Of a stretch of 64,000 nt of DNA, positions 16,414 through 23,958 are shown piece after piece. The notes beneath the pieces are model-generated. The model saw only the letters and a list, made by a program, of their open reading frames with translations, made no database searches and was not told the DNA's origin. Origin of the DNA: Ancylobacter defluvii. GTDB lineage: Bacteria; Pseudomonadota; Alphaproteobacteria; Rhizobiales; Xanthobacteraceae. Numbering within the stretch: position 1 is the first letter of the stretch; each line of letters opens with the position of its first letter. The position numbers were made by a program, and so were the translations under genes. The stretch is from assembly GCF_018390605.1 (NCBI RefSeq), contig NZ_JAHBGD010000005.1, positions 124,001-188,000 of the forward strand. The letters are read 5' to 3'.

Positions 16414-17463
16414 CTACTGCGACGGTAGCGGAAAGCGGACGGAGATCGAGGTGCCGCCCCCTCTGGGGAGCCATTGCAGCTCGCCGCCGAGGACCCCGAC
16501 CATGGACCGTACGATGCGCGTGCCGAGCCCGGTGCCTTTTGCGCTGCCGGTACCGTCCCAGCCGACGCCGTCGTCCTCGACCGCCAGTTCCGCCGCATGG
16601 CTGTCTGCCTCGGCGCGGAGAGATACCCGCACTTCGCCAATCTGACCGTCCGGATAGGCGTATTTGAAGGCGTTGGTCACCAGTTCGGTCACCAGCACGC
16701 CGATGGCCACGGCACGGTCGGTGGGGACGGTGAGGGGCTGGGCCTCGAGCTGCAGCTGCGAAAAACTGCCGGCCTGGCGCATCGAGGATCTCAGATCATC
16801 CGCCAGTCCCAGCAGATACTCGTCCAAGGCAACGAAACGCACATCCGACGAGGTATAGAGGCGGCGATGCACGCCGGCGATCGCCATGATGCGTGCCTGG
16901 GTTTCCGCCAGCGCCGCACGGCAGGCCTTGTCCTCGATCGAGTTCGACTGCAGGCGCACCAGGGAGACCACCATGGCGAGGCTGTTGGCGACGCGGTGGT
17001 TCACCTCCGCAAGCAACGCCTCGGCACGGTCGCGCGCCTCGCGCACCTCCTGCTCGGCGCGCTCCTTCGCCCGCCGCAGCCGCGCCGTCTCGATCGCCTG
17101 GTCAATGGCGCTGGTGAGCAGTTCGATGAACTCGATCTCGATCGTCTTCGGTACGTAGTCGATGGCGCCGGCCTTGAGCGCCTGCACCGCGACCGTGGTT
17201 TCCGCCGAGGCCGTCACATAGACGACAGGCGGGGCATCGGCTTGCTGGCGCAAGGCGGCGAGTACATCAAGGCCGGTGCCGGTCGGCAGAAAATGATCCA
17301 GCGCCACCACATGCACGTCGTTCTCGTCGACGAGGCGAAGGCCATCGACTGCGTCGCCGGCAAGCAGGACCTCATAGCCGCGGCGCGTCAGGGCTTTCTG
17401 GACCAGGCGCGCCATGCCTGGATCGTCGTCGATATAGAGGACACGGCGAATGCTGGAGGGCAT
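16414..17463 (-). CDS. Response regulator receiver / HisKA_2-type histidine kinase hybrid
   Basis: This 349-residue soluble protein has an N-terminal receiver domain (1-125; acidic pocket IDDDP, phospho-acceptor Asp56 in VALDHFLP, Lys106 in VPKT). A coiled-coil linker (about 120-150) follows, then a HisKA_2 dimerisation region with His157 in LAEVNHRVANSLAMV, and a HATPase domain with the N-box ELVTNAFKYAYPDG. Such kinases resemble HWE/HisKA_2 enzymes that feed the PhyR general stress response in alphaproteobacteria. It is the third gene of a phosphorelay operon, three bases after the stand-alone receiver gene. Confidence 0.9.
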   Translation of the reverse strand: MPSSIRRVLYIDDDPGMARLVQKALTRRGYEVLLAGDAVDGLRLVDENDVHVVALDHFLPTGTGLDVLAALRQQADAPPVVYVTASAETTVAVQALKAGAIDYVPKTIEIEFIELLTSAIDQAIETARLRRAKERAEQEVREARDRAEALLAEVNHRVANSLAMVVSLVRLQSNSIEDKACRAALAETQARIMAIAGVHRRLYTSSDVRFVALDEYLLGLADDLRSSMRQAGSFSQLQLEAQPLTVPTDRAVAIGVLVTELVTNAFKYAYPDGQIGEVRVSLRAEADSHAAELAVEDDGVGWDGTGSAKGTGLGTRIVRSMVGVLGGELQWLPRGGGTSISVRFPLPSQ

Positions 17464-17466
17464 GAA

Positions 17467-17913
17467 TCAGGTGGTCTCGGGGACTTGCATCACGGAAAAG
17501 AACAACCCGAGTTGACGGATCGCATTGGCGAATCCGTCATAGTTGACCGGCTTGGTGATGTACACATTGGCGCCGAGATCATAACAGCGCTGAATCTCGC
17601 GCGCGTCGTCGGTCGTCGTCAGCACCACTACCGGGGTGAGCCGGGTGTGCGGGTTGGCTTTCACCTTTTCGAGGATTTCGATGCCGGTCATGTCCGGCAG
17701 GTTGAGATCGAGCAGGATCAGCAGCGAACGCCCGCTGCTGACTTCTCCCGAGCCATTGGGCCCGAAGAGGAAAGCCAGCGCATCGGTGCCGTTCGCGAAC
17801 GGCACGATCTGGTTGTTGACGCCCGCACGCCGGATATTCTTCTCGATGAGGCGGGCATGGCCCTCATCATCCTCGATCATGATGATGGTCACGGACTTCG
17901 CATTGTCGCTCAC
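17467..17913 (-). CDS. Single-domain response regulator (Rcp1-like)
   Basis: This 148-residue protein consists of a receiver domain only: the acidic pair in MIEDDEGH (15-16), phospho-acceptor Asp69 in LLDLNLPD, Thr in LTTTDD and Lys121 in ITKPVNYD. The sequence resembles Rcp1-type regulators that partner with membrane or phytochrome kinases. It probably passes phosphate between the CHASE3 kinase and the downstream REC-kinase. It starts with GTG in the sequence GTGA, overlapping the kinase stop by four bases, so translation is coupled. Confidence 0.93.
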   Translation of the reverse strand: MSDNAKSVTIIMIEDDEGHARLIEKNIRRAGVNNQIVPFANGTDALAFLFGPNGSGEVSSGRSLLILLDLNLPDMTGIEILEKVKANPHTRLTPVVVLTTTDDAREIQRCYDLGANVYITKPVNYDGFANAIRQLGLFFSVMQVPETT

Positions 17914-19406
17914 GCTGCCATACTCCGGGTGGTGGCCCGCAACTGCGCGGGCAGGACCAGGGTGAATACGCTGCCTTGTCCAAAAGTGGAGTTAAGTGTG
18001 ATGTCGCCGCCAAGGTTCCGGGCCATGGCGCGAACATGGGAAAGCCCGATGCCTTCGCCCGGCTGATCCTGCTGGCCGGAGCGGCGGAACAGCTCGAAGA
18101 TGCGCTCGTGATCCCGGGCGTCGATGCCGCGGCCATTGTCCTCGATCGTGATGTTCACCAATCCCCCCGGCCGCGCGACCGCCTGTAGCTTAATGCGCAA
18201 GGGCACGTCGCGACGTCGATACTTCACCGCATTGTCGAGGAGGTTGCCGACGATCTGCTCGAGCGAGAGCCGATCGGAAACAAGTTTCGGCACCCGCACA
18301 TCGACCGATACCTCGCCCTCGGCATCCGCGACCTGATGCGCGACGGCCGCCACCGCGTTCTCCAGCAGCGCCGACAGATTGATTGGCTCCGGTTTCAGCA
18401 CGCGCCGGCCTTCGCGCGATAGCTTGAGAATGGCGTTGATGAGGCCATCCATCTTGCGGGTCGAGGAGCGGATGAAGCCTAACGCCTCCGGGAGCTCCTC
18501 CTGCGCCGCCAGCTTGGCCGCCTCATATTCCGGCCCGGTCTCGCGCTCGCCGGCGTCCGCGACGAAGGATTGCAGCGTGGTGACACCTTGTTCCAGCTCG
18601 GCGGTGAAACCCATGATGTTGACGAGCGGCGCGCGCAGATCATGGGTGACGATGTAGGCGAAGCGCTGGATTTCCTCATTGGCGCGGCCGAGCTCGGCGG
18701 TGCGCTCGCGCACCCGTTCCTCGAGATTGACGTTGAGTGCCTCGACCTCCTGCCGGGTCACCGCAAGCTGGCGCAGATAGCTGAGGATGGTGAGCAGGCC
18801 GGCGAGAGTGATCGCCACCACGATGATCCCGCCGACGACCGACACCCACCAGAGCGCATTGGCGCTCTCGGCCTGGGCGCGGCCAAGCCGGCCGAGCCGG
18901 TCTTCCGCCGCTGAGACGACCTCCTGAAGGATCAGCCGCGCCTGATCCATCAGACTTTTACCCCGATCGCTGCGCACGATCCCGATCGCCGCCTGTCGCT
19001 GGTCCTGCTGGGCGAGCTCGACGGTCTGGCGCAGCTCGTCGAGGCGGGCATTGATGATGCCGGCCAATTGCTCGATGCGCGGGCGCAGCTCGGGCATCGC
19101 CTCCGCCGCTTTGGTCAGCCGGTCCATATAGCCCGCGAGATTGGCGAGGGCGTCGTTGTAGGGCTGCAGGTAGTTCGGGTCGTCGGTGATCAGGAACCCG
19201 CGCTGTCCGGTCTCGGCGTCCTGCAGCCGCGACCGCAGATCGACGCCTGCCGCCCGCAAGCGCCGCAACTCCGTGACCTCGGTGACATAGTCCTGCGTCC
19301 TCTGCACAAGCCACACATTGGTGACGACCACGCCGGCGAGCGCGATGAGGCCAAGCAGCAGGAGGGACAACGTTCGAAGGAGAAAGGAACTGCGTGAGAG
19401 CGGCAT
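17910..19406 (-). CDS. CHASE3-domain membrane histidine kinase
   Basis: This 498-residue sensor kinase has two transmembrane helices (about 9-33 and 185-210) flanking a periplasmic CHASE3 domain (about 40-180, with the family motif DAETGQRGFLITDDPNYLQPY). A coiled coil (about 212-248), a HisKA domain with His255 in YIVTHDLRAPLVN, and a HATPase domain (LLDNAVKYRR, then DNGRGIDARDHERIF) follow. It senses an extracytoplasmic signal and phosphorylates a receiver, most likely the one encoded by the overlapping next gene. It heads the three-gene phosphorelay operon. Confidence 0.93.
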   Translation of the reverse strand: MPLSRSSFLLRTLSLLLLGLIALAGVVVTNVWLVQRTQDYVTEVTELRRLRAAGVDLRSRLQDAETGQRGFLITDDPNYLQPYNDALANLAGYMDRLTKAAEAMPELRPRIEQLAGIINARLDELRQTVELAQQDQRQAAIGIVRSDRGKSLMDQARLILQEVVSAAEDRLGRLGRAQAESANALWWVSVVGGIIVVAITLAGLLTILSYLRQLAVTRQEVEALNVNLEERVRERTAELGRANEEIQRFAYIVTHDLRAPLVNIMGFTAELEQGVTTLQSFVADAGERETGPEYEAAKLAAQEELPEALGFIRSSTRKMDGLINAILKLSREGRRVLKPEPINLSALLENAVAAVAHQVADAEGEVSVDVRVPKLVSDRLSLEQIVGNLLDNAVKYRRRDVPLRIKLQAVARPGGLVNITIEDNGRGIDARDHERIFELFRRSGQQDQPGEGIGLSHVRAMARNLGGDITLNSTFGQGSVFTLVLPAQLRATTRSMAA

Positions 19407-19561
19407 GAATATTCCGGCAATGGCGGCCCAGTCCGAGTCGAGACGATAGGTGAGCGTGGGAGATTCAGCCAGCGATGATCAATCCCGATCCGGTCGGGGG
19501 CTCAGCCCGCGGGGGGCGGAGAGAATTGTGTGTGCAAACCGACCGGCGGCCTCGCACGCGG

Positions 19562-19586
19562 GGAACCTCGCGATTCTCCGGCGGTT
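19562..19586 (+). promoter_or_regulatory. EcfG-like promoter (one mismatch) upstream of the decarboxylase
   Basis: GGAAC, 16 bases, GGTT on the plus strand, one mismatch from the EcfG consensus in the -10 element, about 93 bases before ATG 19679. The -35 is perfect. Its use is uncertain. Confidence 0.35.
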
Positions 19587-19678
19587 CTCCTCTCGGTACC
19601 GATTCCTTTCCTTCCTTCCGTCACGGCCGTGCCCGTGAACCGGTGTCTTCACCGGCCAATGCCTCATCGGAGCCCATC

Positions 19679-21322
19679 ATGACCCTCACCGTCATCCAGC
19701 ATGTCCTGACCCGGTTGCAGGAGATCGGCATTTCCGACGTTTTCGGGGTGCCCGGCGACTTCGCCTTCCCGGTCAACGACGCGATCTGCCGGCAGCCGGG
19801 GATGCGGTGGATCGGCTGCGCCAACGAGCTGAATGCCGCTTATGCCGCCGACGGCTATGCCCGCATCAAGGGTGTGGCGGCGCTGAGCACGACCTATGGC
19901 GTCGGCGAACTCAGCGCATTGGCCGGCGTCGCCGGGGCCTATGCCGAGCGCCTGCCGATCTTCCATCTGGTGGGTACGCCGCGCATGGCGGTGCAGCGCG
20001 CCCGCGCCATCGTGCATCACACCCTGGGCACGGGCGAATATGACCTGTTCCGCCGGATGAGCGAGCCGGTGGTGTGCGCGCATGCGGTGATGACGCCGCA
20101 GAACGTCGCCTACGAGACCGAACGGCTCATCGCCGAGGCCCTCTATCATCTGCGGCCGGTCTACATGGCATTCCCGGCCGACCTCGCCAACCAGCCGGTG
20201 GTGAGCCGTGCCAGCCCGGTTCCGCTGCCGCAGAGCGATCCCACGCAGCTGGCGGCGGCAACCCGCGCTGTCGTCGCCGCGCTTGAGGACGCCGAGACCG
20301 CCTGCCTGCTGCCGGGCCTTATCGTCGCCCGGCTCGGCGCCGGGGATCGCCTGCAGCGGCTGGTCGATGCCTCGGGCCTGCCCTTCGCCACCATGTTCCA
20401 CGACAAGACCGTGCTCGATGAGCAGCAATCATCCTATGCGGGCATGTATGACGGCGCGCTGATGAACAAGGACGTGCAATCCTTCGTCGAGGGCCGCGAC
20501 CGCATCGTCACCGTCGGCACGCTGATGACGGACTTCAATACCGGCTCCTTCACCGCAAATCTCGACCCGAAACGCACCATCGCCATCGACCATCACAGCG
20601 TCAGCGTCGATGGCCATACCTATCCCAGCGTCGAGCTCGGCGATGTCCTGGATGCGCTGACGGCAGCAATGGCAAAGCGCGACTGGCCCCGCATCAGCGC
20701 CGGCTCCCTCGGGCCGATGGTGGGCGAGGGCGACGCGCCGATCACCGCCGAGGCGCTCTATCCGCGCTGGGCGGCCTTCATCCGTCCGGGGGACATCGTG
20801 GTCGCCGAGACCGGCACCGCCTCGATGGGCCTCGGCTTCGCCCGCATGCCATCGGGCGCGAACTTCTACAACCAGACGCTCTGGGGGGCGATCGGCTGGG
20901 CGACGCCGGCGGCCGTAGGAGCCGCGCTTGCCGATCCCACGCGCCGCACCGTGCTCATCACCGGCGAAGGCTCGCACCAACTCACCGTGCAGGAATTGGG
21001 ACTTTTCGGGCAGCTGGGGCTGAAGCCGGTCGTCTTCGTGCTGAACAATGACGGCTATCTGATCGAGCGGCTGCTCTGCAAGGACCCGGAGATCAGCTAC
21101 AACGACATCGCGCCCTGGCGCTATACCGAGCTGCCGCATGCGTTTGGCTGCGATGGCTGGACGGTGGCCCGTGTCGCCACCTGCGCCGACTTCGATGCCG
21201 CGCTGACTGCTGCCGCCGAGGCGAATTCGGGGGCCTATATCGAGGTCGTCACCGGACGCTATGAGGCGTCGCCGCTGTCGCTGAAGCTGAGCGAGAAAAT
21301 GAAGCAGGCGGCGGAAGGCTGA
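19679..21322 (+). CDS. ThDP-dependent 2-oxo acid decarboxylase (pyruvate/indolepyruvate decarboxylase type)
   Basis: This 547-residue ThDP enzyme has the cofactor-activating Glu50 (CANELNAAYAADGYAR), the His-His pair at 113-114 (VHHTLGTG) typical of pyruvate and indolepyruvate decarboxylases, and a C-terminal ThDP/Mg motif beginning GEGSHQLTVQELG and ending LNNDGYLIERL. It should decarboxylate pyruvate, indolepyruvate or a branched 2-oxo acid to the aldehyde. The first Gly-Asp-Gly position reads Gly-Glu-Gly here. I start at ATG 19679, where homology begins with VIQHVLTRLQEIGISDVFGV; the frame is open upstream but unconserved. It is monocistronic, divergent from the kinase operon. Confidence 0.88.
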   Translation: MTLTVIQHVLTRLQEIGISDVFGVPGDFAFPVNDAICRQPGMRWIGCANELNAAYAADGYARIKGVAALSTTYGVGELSALAGVAGAYAERLPIFHLVGTPRMAVQRARAIVHHTLGTGEYDLFRRMSEPVVCAHAVMTPQNVAYETERLIAEALYHLRPVYMAFPADLANQPVVSRASPVPLPQSDPTQLAAATRAVVAALEDAETACLLPGLIVARLGAGDRLQRLVDASGLPFATMFHDKTVLDEQQSSYAGMYDGALMNKDVQSFVEGRDRIVTVGTLMTDFNTGSFTANLDPKRTIAIDHHSVSVDGHTYPSVELGDVLDALTAAMAKRDWPRISAGSLGPMVGEGDAPITAEALYPRWAAFIRPGDIVVAETGTASMGLGFARMPSGANFYNQTLWGAIGWATPAAVGAALADPTRRTVLITGEGSHQLTVQELGLFGQLGLKPVVFVLNNDGYLIERLLCKDPEISYNDIAPWRYTELPHAFGCDGWTVARVATCADFDAALTAAAEANSGAYIEVVTGRYEASPLSLKLSEKMKQAAEG

Positions 21323-21640
21323 AGGCCGTGCCGATGGGGAGGGGCCGTCAATGCGGCGCCCGCGGCAATCTTCGGCACCGCCGAACCTATGGGGCGAAGA
21401 GCCGCCCCTCGCACATCGGCCGGTCAGGAGGCTCGACCGCCCGGCCGGTCGGTGCCCGCTGAAGCGCGGCTCGAGCGATCTTATTAGGCACGCTCATCGC
21501 ATTGCGGGTGTCGGTATGGTTTCCCGATGCCGCCTGCCATCGAGACTGGCGATTTGCCACGAAAACACGGTGAAAATCATTGAGTTGCGCTGGCCCCCCT
21601 CTATTTTCGCCGGTCGGACCCGTTCGGTTGTGATTGAGCC
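21323..21640. other. Intergenic region before the GAF kinase gene
   Basis: No gene can be supported. The right half becomes AT-rich (about 21540-21610). A weak plus-strand promoter, TTGAGT with TATTTT about 16 bases later, could serve the kinase gene. Confidence 0.4.
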
Positions 21641-22861
21641 ATGGCGCACGACTTAGGCAACGATATCAATATCATCCGCCAGATCCCGGCGGTTCCTACC
21701 ATTCTCGAGGTCATCTGCAAGACCACCGGGATGGGTTTCGCGGCCGTCGCCCGGGTGACGCAGGACAGGTGGGTCGCCTGCGAGGTGCTCGACACCATCG
21801 ATTTCGGCCTGAAATCGGGAGGTGAGCTGAAGGTCGAGACGACGATCTGCGATGAAATCCGCGATAGCGGCCGGGCCGTCATCATCGATCATGTGGCGGA
21901 GGACGCGACGTATTGCAGCCATCCGACGCCTGCGATGTACGGCTTTCAAAGCTACATATCGGTGCCGATCATCCTGGCGGACGGCGGCTTTTTCGGAACG
22001 CTCTGTGCGATCGACCCGCGCCCGGCTCGCGTGAGTTCGACGGAGATCGTCGGCATGTTCAAACTATTTGCCGAACTGATCGCCGTTCACGTGGATGCGA
22101 GAGAAAGGCTGCTCGATTCCCAGAAGGACCTCGCCTCCGAGCGTGACAAGCTCGCGATTTCGCAGGGTAGTCTGCTGGACGAGCGCAATACGTCGGAGCT
22201 GCGCGAGCAGTTCATCGCCGTTCTCGGCCATGATCTGCGCAATCCGCTGGCCTCGATCAATGGTGGCGTTCATCTGCTCTCGCGCTTGCCGCAAGTCGAT
22301 CGGGGCAAGACCATCCTCACCATGATGCTGGCCAGTGTGCAGAGGATGAGCGGGCTCATAGACAATGTGCTGGATTTTGCTCGGGGGCGGCTGGGAGGAG
22401 GGCTTGCCCTGGATAAAAGCACATTCCAGCTCGAGCCCGTGTTCCAGCAGGTGATCGACGAAATCCGTCTGGCGTTCCCCGACCGTGCCATCGAAACCCG
22501 GTTCGACCTCGACGTCCCGTTCCTCGGCGACAAGGGGCGGATGGCGCAGCTCTTTTCCAATCTGCTCGGCAACGCCGTCACCCATGGATCGGATGACACG
22601 CCGATCCGGATCGAAGCCTCGAACGGTCCCGACGGCTTGAAGCTCGCGGTGGCAAATGGTGGCGATCCGATACCGGAGGACGCCATGTCGCGGCTGTTCC
22701 AGCCGTTCTATCGTGGCGACGTTCGCTCCAGCCTGCAGGGATTGGGGCTCGGTCTGTTCATCGCGTCGGAGATCGCCGGCCAGCATGGTGGAAAGCTGGG
22801 CGCGTCTTCCACCCCGGAGGAGACCCGGTTCACGTTGACGGTTCCACCGGCCGCTGGCTGA
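21641..22861 (+). CDS. GAF-domain sensor histidine kinase
   Basis: This 406-residue cytosolic kinase has an N-terminal GAF domain (about 18-152, including TTICDEIRDSGRAVIIDHV and a FFGTLCAIDPRP core), a short coiled coil (155-188), a HisKA domain with His197 in AVLGHDLRNPLASI, and a HATPase domain (FSNLLGNAVTHGSD; GLGLGLFIASEIA). The GAF pocket could sense a small molecule, light through a bilin, or redox state; Cys123 in the core might bind a chromophore but this is unproven. No response regulator gene is adjacent on this strand. Confidence 0.9.
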   Translation: MAHDLGNDINIIRQIPAVPTILEVICKTTGMGFAAVARVTQDRWVACEVLDTIDFGLKSGGELKVETTICDEIRDSGRAVIIDHVAEDATYCSHPTPAMYGFQSYISVPIILADGGFFGTLCAIDPRPARVSSTEIVGMFKLFAELIAVHVDARERLLDSQKDLASERDKLAISQGSLLDERNTSELREQFIAVLGHDLRNPLASINGGVHLLSRLPQVDRGKTILTMMLASVQRMSGLIDNVLDFARGRLGGGLALDKSTFQLEPVFQQVIDEIRLAFPDRAIETRFDLDVPFLGDKGRMAQLFSNLLGNAVTHGSDDTPIRIEASNGPDGLKLAVANGGDPIPEDAMSRLFQPFYRGDVRSSLQGLGLGLFIASEIAGQHGGKLGASSTPEETRFTLTVPPAAG

Positions 22862-22950
22862 TCGGCGCAGCGCTCCCGAGCGGTCGCACAGTGCCGTGAT
22901 CGAACGGCCTTGCCGCACACCGGGGCCGGATCTCCGGGCAGGTGTCTGCC

Positions 22951-23259
22951 TCAGGAGGCCGGCCGGGCCAGATATGGTTCGGCTGCAAGCAAGGCCGGTT
23001 CGCAGGCCGGAACCTCGGCGCGGAGAACGGCGCTGTAGGTCGTCGTGCCGGACCAGAGGCGGAACGCGGTCACCACACCGCGTACCGGATCCTCGCTGTA
23101 GAGTTGCGCCAGGATCGGCGCGGCCGCGGTGACGCAGCTTGTGACGTCCTTGGTGATCGCCGGAGGAGCGCCGAGCTTGGCGAGCCGATTGCCGATTTCG
23201 GCTTGCGCCGGTTCCACGACGAGCATGTTTACGAGCGTGAGGAATAGTTGGCTGAGCAT
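22951..23259 (-). CDS. Small hypothetical protein
   Basis: A 102-residue protein starting at ATG 23259, with AAGGGAG five bases upstream. It begins with a hydrophobic stretch (LSQLFLTLVNMLVV) that could be a signal anchor or amphipathic helix. A soluble part follows with two cysteines (TSCVTAAAP and VPACEPA) and the segment YSEDPVRGVVTAFRLWSG. I do not recognise a family. Good codon structure and ribosome site support a real gene. It converges with the GAF kinase gene. Confidence 0.6.
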   Translation of the reverse strand: MLSQLFLTLVNMLVVEPAQAEIGNRLAKLGAPPAITKDVTSCVTAAAPILAQLYSEDPVRGVVTAFRLWSGTTTYSAVLRAEVPACEPALLAAEPYLARPAS

Positions 23260-23952
23260 GGCGGCTCCCTTCTGATGGCGGTGTCGCTGTGATCCGACAT
23301 CGCGCAAGTGCCGAGCAGCAAGTGCCGAGCAATTGCGCCAGAGGGGCCCGGACCGGGTCTGCCGAATTTGATGCGCATCGCCGCTGTCACAGTCAACCTA
23401 TGAAAACGGAGGGGCGGCCGGCGGGAGCGCGCCGGCTCCGGCGGCCGGAAGCGGCATCGCGCCCTTGCCGGCGCAAGCGCATCGGGGCCGATGGGCGGTA
23501 GGCCGTTTGCCGGCGCAAGGCAGATGAGGACTTCACAAAAATGCCGGGCCCGGATCGCCAGCCATGCATCTGGCGGGGGCGGTCCGGCCGGCTTTCCCGG
23601 CATCTTGGGGAGCATGGCATGCCCGCCTTCGTGGACGGCGCCGGCGGCACCGATCCCCCTTGAAGGGCGCTCATGTCACTTCGTTCGGTTGATGCAATGC
23701 AGCAATCGCCTGTCGCCGCTGGGGCATCTGCTGAAAGATCACGGATTATTTGATCGATAAAATCTATCAATCTCATGAGGCGACTTGCCACAGGTTGTGG
23801 CTTTCAGTCACGCTTCCATTGTGAATCATTCCACTTTCAATCTGCTCCTCTCTAAAATTTATCCGTTGAAAAATATAAACTTCATGCCTAACTCTAGCTC
23901 CGACAGCCGGGCGAGCCCGTCGCGCGGAGTTATCTGGCATTATGTATAATGA
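23260..23952. other. Long intergenic region with an AT-rich right end
   Basis: No convincing gene; short frames here lack conserved sequence. The left half is GC-rich. From about 23740 to 23958 the sequence is markedly AT-rich compared with the whole window and contains several inverted repeats: TTGATCGAT with ATCTATCAA (23751-23771, one mismatch) and GCCACA-GGT-TGTGGC (23788-23802). It probably contains the regulated promoter of the molybdopterin oxidoreductase gene. A TATAAT at 23945-23950 lies only eight bases before the ATG. Confidence 0.5.
23304..23331. repeat. 14-bp tandem duplication
   Basis: GCAAGTGCCGAGCA occurs twice in immediate succession, perfectly conserved. It looks like a recent replication slippage product in non-coding DNA. 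Confidence 0.9.
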
Positions 23953-23958
23953 TTGAAA

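Noticed and set aside
23393-23791. Minus-strand frame of about 130 codons in the 23.3-23.9 kb gap
   Set aside because: No ribosome site, odd composition and no recognisable family; probably non-coding.
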